Shown here one piece after another: positions 5,989-11,394 of a stretch of 11,394 nt of DNA; position 1 is the first letter of the stretch, and each line of letters begins with the position of its first letter. The position numbers and the translations under genes are program-made. Source of the stretch: a halophilic archaeon J07HX64 (lineage in GTDB: Archaea; Halobacteriota; Halobacteria; Halobacteriales; Haloarculaceae); assembly GCA_000416085.1 (NCBI GenBank), contig KE356579.1, positions 2,003,311-2,014,704 on the forward strand, read 5' to 3'. The notes beneath the pieces were generated by a model. The model saw nothing but the letters and a program-made list of their open reading frames with translations, did no database searches and was not told where the DNA came from.

Positions 5989-7308
5989 TTACTCCTCGAC
6001 GACCTCGATACCGCGGTTGTTGATCGCCGCGGCGTCGAGTCCGACCTCCTCGAGGAACTTCTTGTACTCGCGTTCGCAGGACTCGGCGTCCTTCTGGCGC
6101 TCGGAGGCGTGGTCACAGAGCGCAATCAGGTCGTCGAACATCTCGTTCGTGGCGACAATCCAGTGGTTCACGAGATCCGAGAGGCGACGGATAGGCGAGG
6201 TAAAGTGACCGTAGATCTCGAAGTTCAGCGCGTGGTGACCCCCAAAGGGGTCGTGCATGTACTTTGCACGGGGCATCACCTTCATAACGGCCCACTGAAT
6301 CTGGTCGAGTTGTCGCTCTGGGGCCGCCTCCAGCGTGGCGTTGACCGCCTTTCGTGGCTCACTCCACTTGTCGCCCGGAACGGAGACACCGTTCAGGTCC
6401 TGTATCTCTCGCAGGGCCTCGCTCCACTCGTCGGGCGAGGGTTGTGGGTGTACACGGTACATCGCCTCGGTCCGTCGACTCCACATCAGTTCGTGGGTGA
6501 CAGCCTTGTTTGCCTTCAGCATACACTCCTCGATGATGGTGTGGGCGCGGTCGCGGCTCGGATTGAGTACGAGCGAGCCGTCGGCCTTTCGCTGTTCGTG
6601 CATCTCATCTGCGAGCTCCCAGATCAGACGGTTCTTGCCGCCGAGGTCGACCTCCTCGAGAAGCCCTGGCTCCTCGAGGAACTCAGCGGCGGCCCCGGGG
6701 TCGTCGAGGATATCCTCACACTCCGTGTAGGTCAGGCGGGCGTCGCTCCGGATGACCGACTTGTAGATGTCTATCTCGTCGTAACCCAGGTCGTCCTTGT
6801 CGAGGTGCATCTCGACGGTGTGTGCCAGCCGGTCCTCGTGGGGAACGAGCGAGCAGACCGTCTCGGCAAGGATCGGCGGGAGCATGTGGACGGTGTGACC
6901 GGGCAGATAGACCGTGTTGCCCCGGTCACGGGCCTCCGACCACATCGCCGTGTCCGGGTGGACGTAGTGGCTCACGTCCGCGATGTGGACCCACAGGACG
7001 TAGCTGTCCTCGCGCTCCTCGACGGACACTGCGTCGTCGAAGTCCTGTGCGTCGATCGGGTCTGTTGTCCAGGTGGTCAGGTCGCGCAGGTCGGTCCGGC
7101 TGTCGAGCTCGGCCTGGATCTCCGCTGTGACACCCTCGGTTCGCTGCTCTGCCTCCTCGAGCACCTCCGGTGGAAACTCGTAGGGGATCTCGAACTTCTC
7201 GAACAGTTCCTCGCGCTTGTTCTCGAGGTGCCGGGCGAGCTCCTCGTCGATCTCGACGGGACCCTGTCCCTCCGGCGTCCCTGCCTGTGCCTGGTCTGTA
7301 TTACTCAT
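5989..7308 (-). CDS. rnr: RNase R-type exoribonuclease (RNB domain)
   Basis: RNase II/R-family 3'-5' exoribonuclease that degrades RNA one nucleotide at a time. At 439 aa it is compact: almost all of it is the RNB catalytic domain, and neither the N-terminal cold-shock domains nor the C-terminal S1 domain of bacterial RNase R is visible. The metal-binding motif is TDPIDAQDFDDA, with D83, D89, D91 and D92 matching the four catalytic aspartates of E. coli RNase II. Further RNB landmarks are VHIADVSHYV (107-116), GNTVYLPGHTVHMLPP (130-145), and the family signature HFTSPIRRLSDLVNH near the C-terminus. Published work on Haloferax volcanii found no exosome or RNA polyadenylation and an RNase R homologue that appears essential, so this gene is probably a housekeeping one. 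Its stop directly abuts the stop of the lipoprotein relic on the other strand. Confidence 0.93.
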   Translation of the reverse strand: MSNTDQAQAGTPEGQGPVEIDEELARHLENKREELFEKFEIPYEFPPEVLEEAEQRTEGVTAEIQAELDSRTDLRDLTTWTTDPIDAQDFDDAVSVEEREDSYVLWVHIADVSHYVHPDTAMWSEARDRGNTVYLPGHTVHMLPPILAETVCSLVPHEDRLAHTVEMHLDKDDLGYDEIDIYKSVIRSDARLTYTECEDILDDPGAAAEFLEEPGLLEEVDLGGKNRLIWELADEMHEQRKADGSLVLNPSRDRAHTIIEECMLKANKAVTHELMWSRRTEAMYRVHPQPSPDEWSEALREIQDLNGVSVPGDKWSEPRKAVNATLEAAPERQLDQIQWAVMKVMPRAKYMHDPFGGHHALNFEIYGHFTSPIRRLSDLVNHWIVATNEMFDDLIALCDHASERQKDAESCEREYKKFLEEVGLDAAAINNRGIEVVEE

Positions 7309-7331
7309 AACTCCACGTACGACCGACCGGT

Positions 7332-7337
7332 AGTTAG
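7332..7337 (-). promoter_or_regulatory. Possible TATA-like box for rnr
   Basis: On the minus strand TAACTA is centred about 27 nt before the rnr ATG. The match is weak but the spacing is right for a leaderless transcript. The remainder of 7309-7514 shows no gene. Confidence 0.3.
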
Positions 7338-7514
7338 TCGTGTCGGCCTGTCGGGACCCGCTACGCTCTGTCCAGTGTCGTCTGTCGACGACTCAGCCGT
7401 CGGTCGGCACGACAGCCGAGTGTGAATCACCCCGGGTGGTGGGGCGGCGTAGCTGTTACTCACACGATCACGGACGGGTAGCTCACGGTAGACCCCTGGG
7501 TAGTGGCGTGGCTG

Positions 7515-7994
7515 TCACCGCTCGTCGGTTTCGATGACGATCCGGTCACGGTCGAGCGCGAGCCGGAATGTCGGGACGACACGTCGGACCCGGTTCACGA
7601 GCCCGCGGTCGACGAGCGCGTGCAGTGACGACCGCACCGCGTCGATCTCCGGGTCTCTGCCTGCCTCCTGGACGCTGTGGAGGGTGGCGACGACGCTCTG
7701 TGGCTCCTCGTCGGGCCCGGGCAGTGCCGCGAGCACCTGCCTGTCGAGCTCTGTTCCACTCACAGTGCGGGTACCCCCCTCCTCACCCTCACCCACGAGT
7801 GCCTCCCCTTCCGGGGTCGCACAGATAAGGCTGTTCGTGTTGCGGTAGTAGTACGCCTCCAGCTCCGATTCGAGGTACTGGTGAACTTCGCTGCCGCTGT
7901 TGAGCCCCCACTGGTCCTGCAGTGTGGCGTTTTTCGTCGGCTGCAGCTCGACGATATCGGCCAGTCGCTCACGCGCCTCCTCCGGAAGTGTCAT
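7515..7994 (-). CDS. DUF5797-like haloarchaeal protein, probable winged-helix regulator
   Basis: A 159-aa cytosolic acidic protein. Its N-terminus (MTLPEEARERLADIVELQPTK) and the block SGSEVHQYLESELEAYYYR (33-51) are what I recall of the haloarchaea-restricted DUF5797 family; this is recognition from memory. Residues 1-69 look like a first helix-turn-helix module that ends in ICATPEGEALV. A second module spans about 78-145 (TELDRQVLAAL, then DAVRSSLHALVDRGLVNRVRR, then PTFRLAL) and resembles a winged helix, with a recognition helix followed by a basic wing. This suggests nucleic-acid binding, but no function has been shown. It lies upstream of rnr on the same strand with a 206-nt gap, so co-transcription is doubtful. 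It is divergent from the oxidoreductase gene across 221 nt. Confidence 0.78.
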   Translation of the reverse strand: MTLPEEARERLADIVELQPTKNATLQDQWGLNSGSEVHQYLESELEAYYYRNTNSLICATPEGEALVGEGEEGGTRTVSGTELDRQVLAALPGPDEEPQSVVATLHSVQEAGRDPEIDAVRSSLHALVDRGLVNRVRRVVPTFRLALDRDRIVIETDER

Positions 7995-8188
7995 CGCTTA
8001 CTGTTACTCGGAGCGTGGTAATCGGCGTTGTGGATTCCGGCCACCGGCTGTGACCGACACGAGCCGGCTCCGATCGCACGACGGTCACTCTGTCTGTCCG
8101 GAATCTGATTGTGACCGCCGCGGGTAGACCGCTGCCATCGGATGGCCTACCACCGACTCCAAGGACCCCTCTCCCAATAGCAATCCAC

Positions 8189-8194
8189 ATTAAC
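8189..8194 (+). promoter_or_regulatory. TATA-like box for the oxidoreductase gene
   Basis: ATTAAC is centred about 25 nt before the ATG at 8216. It supports that start over the GTG at 8111, which would place the promoter inside the gene. Confidence 0.4.
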
Positions 8195-8215
8195 CCGGGA
8201 CACAAGAGTACAGAT

Positions 8216-9457
8216 ATGAGTACGTCTCACGTTATCGTCGGCGACGGGATTGCGGGCAGTTCCGCCGCCGAGACGCTCAGAGAGGCCGACCCCGACGCGA
8301 ACATTACGGTCATCACCGACGAGGGTGAGGCACTCTACAACCGCATCCTCATAAAGGAGTTCGCAAAGGGAAAGCTTCCGGAGGCTCCCATCTCCATCCA
8401 CGAGCCGGAGTGGTACGTCGAGCGGGACATCGACCTCCGGTTGAATACACTCGTCACGGAGGTAAACGCCGAGGCAAACGAGCTCTACACCCACACCGGG
8501 GACACCTACGAGTACGACAAACTGCTGATCGCCACGGGGGGCACGCCAACACAACTCCCCGTCGAGAACAGTGACGCCGATGGTGTCCACCACTTCTGGA
8601 CGTTCCAGGACGCGCGTGCCATCCGCGAGCACGCCGACCGGTGTGACACCGGTATCATCGTCGGGGCGGGACTGCTGGGTATCGACCTCGCGGCAGTGTG
8701 CGCCGCACAGGAACTCGACGCACACTACCTGATGCGCGGCAACCGCTGGTGGCGGTACGCGCTCTCGCTCGAGGGTGCGGAGATAATCCATGACGCGCTC
8801 GAGGAGAAGGGTGTGAAAACGGTGTTCGACTCCGGTGTCGACCACTTCGAGGTAGACGACGATGGTCGCGTCAAGGCAGCTGTCGACCCGAACAACGAGC
8901 GCTTCGAGGGTGAGTTCTGTGGTGTCGCAATCGGTCTGGACTATAACACGGCGTGGCTCGACAGCACCGGTGTCAGGTGTGATAACGGTGTTTTTGTCGA
9001 CGAACACATGCGGACGGACGTCGAGGATATCTACGCTGCGGGCGATATCACACAGTACTACGACACCCTCGTCGGTGCGCGCGCACAGAACGGCGCCTGG
9101 GGGTCTGCAAAGGAGCAGGGCGCAGTCGCTGCGAGGAATATGGTCGCCGACGCACCCGAGGAGGAGTTCCGCTGGGTCTCCTCGTACTCCATCACCCACT
9201 TCGAGTTTCCCTTTCTTTCCTTTGGTCACCCAACCCGTGGTGACGAGGAGGCCGAGCGCAGGTACGGCGAGCAGGAGTGGCGTCGACTCGCCTTCGAGGA
9301 CGGTCGACTCGTCGGTGGCGTCCTCATCGGTGACCTCTCCCAGCAGTCCGCGTACAAACAGATCATGCGCGAGGAGCGCATCGTCGCCGACCAGAAGGAG
9401 GCGCTCCTCCGCGAGGACGTCGACCCGGACGAACTCGAGGTTCCACAACGGGCCTGA
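8216..9457 (+). CDS. NAD(P)/FAD-dependent pyridine nucleotide-disulphide oxidoreductase family protein
   Basis: A 413-aa flavoprotein with the two-dinucleotide-fold layout of rubredoxin/ferredoxin reductases and the N-terminal half of NirB-type nitrite reductases. The FAD fold is VIVGDGIAGSSAAETL (6-21) and the ATGG stretch (LLIATGGTPTQLP, 103-115) follows. The NAD(P) fold is GIIVGAGLLGIDLA (146-159). The second FAD motif, VEDIYAAGDI, is at 269-278. No redox-active CxxC is present, which argues against a thioredoxin- or lipoamide-type enzyme. The C-terminal 100 residues (from about 315) carry a small domain ending in helices (SAYKQIMREERIVADQKEALL). The electron acceptor cannot be read from the sequence. 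The frame is open up to 8111, but the FAD motif starts five residues after Met8216 and a TATA-like box precedes it, so 8216 is used. The gene stands alone and is followed at once by a hairpin. Confidence 0.87.
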   Translation: MSTSHVIVGDGIAGSSAAETLREADPDANITVITDEGEALYNRILIKEFAKGKLPEAPISIHEPEWYVERDIDLRLNTLVTEVNAEANELYTHTGDTYEYDKLLIATGGTPTQLPVENSDADGVHHFWTFQDARAIREHADRCDTGIIVGAGLLGIDLAAVCAAQELDAHYLMRGNRWWRYALSLEGAEIIHDALEEKGVKTVFDSGVDHFEVDDDGRVKAAVDPNNERFEGEFCGVAIGLDYNTAWLDSTGVRCDNGVFVDEHMRTDVEDIYAAGDITQYYDTLVGARAQNGAWGSAKEQGAVAARNMVADAPEEEFRWVSSYSITHFEFPFLSFGHPTRGDEEAERRYGEQEWRRLAFEDGRLVGGVLIGDLSQQSAYKQIMREERIVADQKEALLREDVDPDELEVPQRA

Positions 9458-9458
9458 G

Positions 9459-9475
9459 GACCGTCCCAGACGGTC
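9459..9475 (+). terminator. Perfect 7-bp hairpin just after the oxidoreductase stop
   Basis: GACCGTC (9459-9465) and GACGGTC (9469-9475) pair fully across a CCA loop, starting 2 nt after the TGA. No T-run follows. It may stabilise the mRNA 3' end or aid termination. Confidence 0.4.
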
Positions 9476-9636
9476 GGACTCTACTCCGTCCTGACTGTCC
9501 GAGAACCGGGAAACGAGCTGTCTACCAACTGTGACCCCGGGTACGATGCCGGAGTCTCTCGAATCCTCTCCGAGAACCCCCACGAACTAATGACGTGACG
9601 GAGACGCGAGCGACCAGCAGGTGTACGCTCGGTGGC

Positions 9637-9646
9637 AAATTATAAG
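9637..9646 (+). promoter_or_regulatory. TATA box for the TM2 protein gene
   Basis: AAATTATAAG is centred about 29 nt before the ATG at 9671, a strong TATA match with leaderless spacing. Confidence 0.6.
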
Positions 9647-9670
9647 TGACTCGCTCGGGAACAGTTTTGC

Positions 9671-10018
9671 ATGCGGATTCAGGCAGATGGCGGCCAACCT
9701 GCTGTGGATGAACAGTTCTGCTCAAGTTGCGGTGCCGTAATAAAGAAACAAGCAGAGATCTGCCCGGAGTGTGGCGTGAACCAGTCCGAGGGTGGAAGCA
9801 CAAAGGGTAGCAACAAGGACCGGACAACGGCGGGCATCTTCGCGATCCTGCTCGGTGGTTTCGGTGTACACAAGTTCTATCTAAACGAAACCGGAATGGG
9901 GGTTCTGTATCTTTGTTTCTTCTGGACGTTTATTCCGGCTATCGCCGGTTTCATCGAGGGGATACTCTACCTGACAAAGTCCGACGAGGAGTTCCAGCGG
10001 CAGTATGTAAACAACTGA
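9671..10018 (+). CDS. Zinc-ribbon and TM2-domain membrane protein
   Basis: A 115-aa protein with a four-Cys zinc ribbon (C17, C20, C31, C34; FCSSCG and ICPECG), a short polar linker (about 37-51) and a TM2 domain (about 52-113). The TM2 part shows the first helix with the GGFGVHKFYL signature (62-71), the second hydrophobic segment (76-101) and the closing LTKSDEEFQRQY. TM2 proteins are small membrane proteins found in all domains of life; in haloarchaea they are often preceded by a ribbon and none has a settled role. The ribbon should face the cytoplasm. The ribbon (residues 13-36) matches that of the next gene at 19 of 24 positions, so the two genes share an origin for that part. Their spacing (85 nt, with its own TATA) suggests separate transcripts. 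Base composition is slightly less GC-rich than in the core genes. Confidence 0.88.
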   Translation: MRIQADGGQPAVDEQFCSSCGAVIKKQAEICPECGVNQSEGGSTKGSNKDRTTAGIFAILLGGFGVHKFYLNETGMGVLYLCFFWTFIPAIAGFIEGILYLTKSDEEFQRQYVNN

Positions 10019-10024
10019 GCGTGA

Positions 10025-10039
10025 CCGGCTGATAGCCGG
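10025..10039 (+). terminator. Perfect 6-bp hairpin after the TM2 gene
   Basis: CCGGCT and AGCCGG pair across a GAT loop, beginning 6 nt after the TGA. The layout matches the hairpin after the oxidoreductase gene. There is no T-run. Confidence 0.3.
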
Positions 10040-10057
10040 GCGACATACCAAAGCATC

Positions 10058-10065
10058 ATTATATC
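10058..10065 (+). promoter_or_regulatory. TATA box for the double zinc-ribbon gene
   Basis: ATTATATC lies about 42 nt before the ATG at 10104, predicting a leader of roughly 15 nt. A second AT-rich run, TTTAATTA (10093-10100), is too near the start to drive this gene and may instead keep the leader unstructured. No Shine-Dalgarno motif is seen. Confidence 0.45.
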
Positions 10066-10103
10066 TCCGGCTGTAAGCAGAGACTAACAGAGTTTAATTA
10101 GTC

Positions 10104-10826
10104 ATGTCCGATACATCACCGCGACCAGACGAACAGTTCTGCAACACCTGTGGCTCTATTATAAAGGAGCAGGCCGAGATCTGCCCCGAGTGCGGTGTAA
10201 AAAACACGTCGGGGTCCGGGTCCAACGGGCCGACAATCCAGTTTTGTGAGTCCTGTGGCGAGCAGATTCGTAACGATACGGACGTATGTCCCAGTTGTGG
10301 TGTCCCGCAGGAGTCGGCACAGAGCGACGGACTGACAGGGTGGGAACTACTCCAGTACATCACCGGGTCTCTGTTTATTCTCGGCGGTATCGACGGGATT
10401 TTGACCCCCGAGGGTGGGTTCCTCGTTAGTATCTTGACCGGCATTGCGCTCATTGTTGTCGGCGTCGTGCTGCTCCCGATTGTACGCCAGCGGTTCGACC
10501 GAGAGCAGTCGCTAACGACACTCGGGACAGTGAGAGATGTCGAGGAGTACCCGGTCTCGAACGAGGCCGGAGCCTGCACTGTCTGTCAGAGCTCTGTCTC
10601 GAGTGGTGTCAGGCGTGAGTACACCGAGAAGTTCGTGCTGTTCGGCGTCGTGTTGTCCTCCGAAACCGGCGGGACGAACCTCTACTGTGACGTCTGCGCT
10701 GGAGGGGAGACAACGGAGACACACACACACACAGATATCGGCGTGAGTGACGGTGCGATGCTGGACGAGCAGGCCAGAGAGCAGTCGGTCGAAAGCGAAC
10801 TCAACTCGAACAGCCGTGACGAGTAG
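10104..10826 (+). CDS. Double zinc-ribbon membrane protein of unknown function
   Basis: A 240-aa protein. Ribbon 1 uses C13, C16, C27 and C30 and ribbon 2 uses C48, C51, C62 and C65. Two hydrophobic helices follow at about 80-98 and 105-127, separated by a short DGILTPEGG turn. The C-terminal half contains two more Cys pairs, CTVC (158-161) and YCDVC (194-198), which could close a third zinc site around a beta-rich segment (FVLFGVVLSSETGGTNLY). The acidic tail (from about 201) includes THTHT, encoded by an AC-dinucleotide run. Ribbons of this kind occur in many archaeal membrane and secretion-linked proteins and give no precise function. Both termini should face the cytoplasm if the two helices form a hairpin. 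Ribbon 1 is a near copy of the ribbon in the preceding TM2 gene. The C-terminal half was not recognised. Confidence 0.82.
   Translation: MSDTSPRPDEQFCNTCGSIIKEQAEICPECGVKNTSGSGSNGPTIQFCESCGEQIRNDTDVCPSCGVPQESAQSDGLTGWELLQYITGSLFILGGIDGILTPEGGFLVSILTGIALIVVGVVLLPIVRQRFDREQSLTTLGTVRDVEEYPVSNEAGACTVCQSSVSSGVRREYTEKFVLFGVVLSSETGGTNLYCDVCAGGETTETHTHTDIGVSDGAMLDEQAREQSVESELNSNSRDE
10719..10732. repeat. (AC)7 microsatellite inside the double zinc-ribbon gene
   Basis: Fourteen nt of alternating A and C in a coding region, giving Thr-His-Thr-His-Thr near the C-terminus. Gain or loss of one unit would shift the frame and change the last 30 or so residues. Confidence 0.85.
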
Positions 10827-10939
10827 CGAGTCCCCCCGACAGACGGGACAGTGTGAGTGGCCCGGGGTCGTTCGAGAGGCTGATACGGAGACACGAACCG
10901 TCTCAAGCCGCGTGACCCCGACGACCGGGTACGCGAAAG

Positions 10940-10946
10940 CAATTAG
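10940..10946 (+). promoter_or_regulatory. TATA-like box for the DUF2085 gene
   Basis: CAATTAG is centred 27 nt before the GTG at 10970, which supports that start and a leaderless transcript. Confidence 0.45.
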
Positions 10947-10969
10947 TTCGAAACGGACTGAACAGACGT

Positions 10970-11394
10970 GTGGACGAGACGACACGGTCCGAGCTCCGCG
11001 CTGGACTCGCGGAGACGAGACAGTATCTCCTCTCGCATCACACACCGGACCAGTACCACCGTTGTTACACACTCCGGACGCGAGGGCGGACAGTGCATCT
11101 CTGTGCCCGCTGTCTGGGTATCTACCCGGGCATCGCTATCGGGTTTGTTGTGTTCGTGTTCGGCCTGTTCGAGAGCTCACAGTTACTGCTCGTCGCGACC
11201 CTTCCGATGCCGACGCTCGTCGACTGGGCTGTGACTCATCTTCGTGATTTCGACGGCCGGAACGAGATTCGGACGACAACAGGAGTCCTTCTGGGGGTTG
11301 GTTACGGACTCGGACTCGGACATCTCATCGTTGCGCGGGAGCCGATCGTGCTCGTGGTGGGGCTGTGTTACGGGGCTCTGACCGCTCTCACCCT
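10970..11394 (+). CDS. DUF2085 family membrane protein, 3' end outside the window
   Basis: The first 141 residues of a membrane protein, still open at the window edge. It shows the DUF2085 hallmarks in order: HHTPDQYHRCYTLRTRGRTV (23-42), then LCARCLGIYPG (44-54) with cysteines C32, C45 and C48 that may bind metal, and PTLVDW (81-86) before a DFDGRNEIRTTTG loop. Hydrophobic segments lie at about 51-68, 71-90, 104-121 and 125-141. GTG at 10970 is chosen because the frame begins MDETTRSELR, typical acidic haloarchaeal residues, and an AT-rich box sits 27 nt upstream. The family has no known function. The gene follows the double zinc-ribbon gene by 143 nt on the same strand, and a shared role cannot be claimed. 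Confidence 0.85.
   Translation, partial: MDETTRSELRAGLAETRQYLLSHHTPDQYHRCYTLRTRGRTVHLCARCLGIYPGIAIGFVVFVFGLFESSQLLLVATLPMPTLVDWAVTHLRDFDGRNEIRTTTGVLLGVGYGLGLGHLIVAREPIVLVVGLCYGALTALT

Noticed and set aside
6109..7425. 438-codon frame on the plus strand opposite rnr
   Set aside because: It mirrors the rnr wobble positions and gives a Val/Leu/Gly-rich product without domains, while the minus-strand frame holds every RNB motif.
8111..8215. Upstream GTG start for the oxidoreductase
   Set aside because: Would precede the FAD motif with a Pro-rich tail and contain the promoter; ATG at 8216 fits better.
8147..9583. 478-codon frame on the minus strand opposite the oxidoreductase
   Set aside because: Antisense shadow with no family features; the sense frame has all FAD and NAD motifs.
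10747..11247. Plus-strand ORF overlapping the DUF2085 gene
   Set aside because: Out of phase with the DUF2085 motifs and rich in Ser/Arg/Thr; a shadow.
1..11394. tRNA, CRISPR array, insertion sequence or attachment site
   Set aside because: GTTCGA-type T-loop strings were inspected and all fell in coding sequence without a foldable tRNA; no regularly spaced repeats, transposase motif or terminal inverted repeats were found by eye.

Overview
The window reads as chromosomal DNA of an extremely halophilic archaeon (Halobacteria). The DNA is GC-rich and wobble positions are mostly G or C. The proteins are loaded with Asp and Glu. Several genes are archaeal-specific: aMBF1, SRP19, Gar1, an AK6/Fap7-type kinase and a compact RNase R. 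Most genes have an AT-rich box 25-29 nt upstream of the start codon, which is what leaderless haloarchaeal transcripts show. The genus cannot be named from this window.

Layout. (1) 94-2283, plus strand: a tight three-gene unit of histidinol-phosphate aminotransferase (hisC), an AK6/Fap7-like adenylate kinase and a CDP-alcohol phosphatidyltransferase, joined by a 4-nt gap and an ATGA overlap. (2) 2284-2721: no convincing gene. (3) 2722-3941, plus: RNA and translation genes, namely the transcription cofactor aMBF1, an oligo-T terminator, then srp19 and gar1 coupled by a GTGA overlap. (4) 3942-5988: a decayed stretch. It holds one intact gene, a small AbrB/SpoVT-domain regulator on the minus strand. 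Downstream of it lies a frame-broken acidic reading frame. Further right are a doubtful small ORF and, at 5389-5988, the wreck of a Tat-type lipoprotein gene split over at least two frames. (5) 5989-7994, minus: RNase R (rnr), whose stop abuts the stop of the lipoprotein relic, and a DUF5797-like two-module helix-turn-helix protein. (6) 8216-9457, plus: a two-dinucleotide-fold NAD(P)/FAD oxidoreductase ending at a perfect hairpin. (7) 9671-10826, plus: two neighbouring membrane proteins that share a near-identical N-terminal zinc ribbon but have different membrane parts (TM2 domain versus a two-helix, double-ribbon protein). (8) 10970 to the right edge: the 5' part of a DUF2085 membrane protein.

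How the genes fit together. The left half is mostly core information processing (ribosome maturation kinase, SRP assembly, H/ACA pseudouridylation, TBP-linked coactivator) with one amino-acid and one lipid biosynthetic gene. RNase R is taken to be the main 3'-5' exoribonuclease in haloarchaea, so it belongs to the same theme. No tRNA, rRNA, CRISPR array, insertion sequence or attachment site was recognised. The least ordinary parts are the paralogous zinc-ribbon membrane pair at the right and the two frame-broken relics in the middle. No clearly new multi-gene system stands out.
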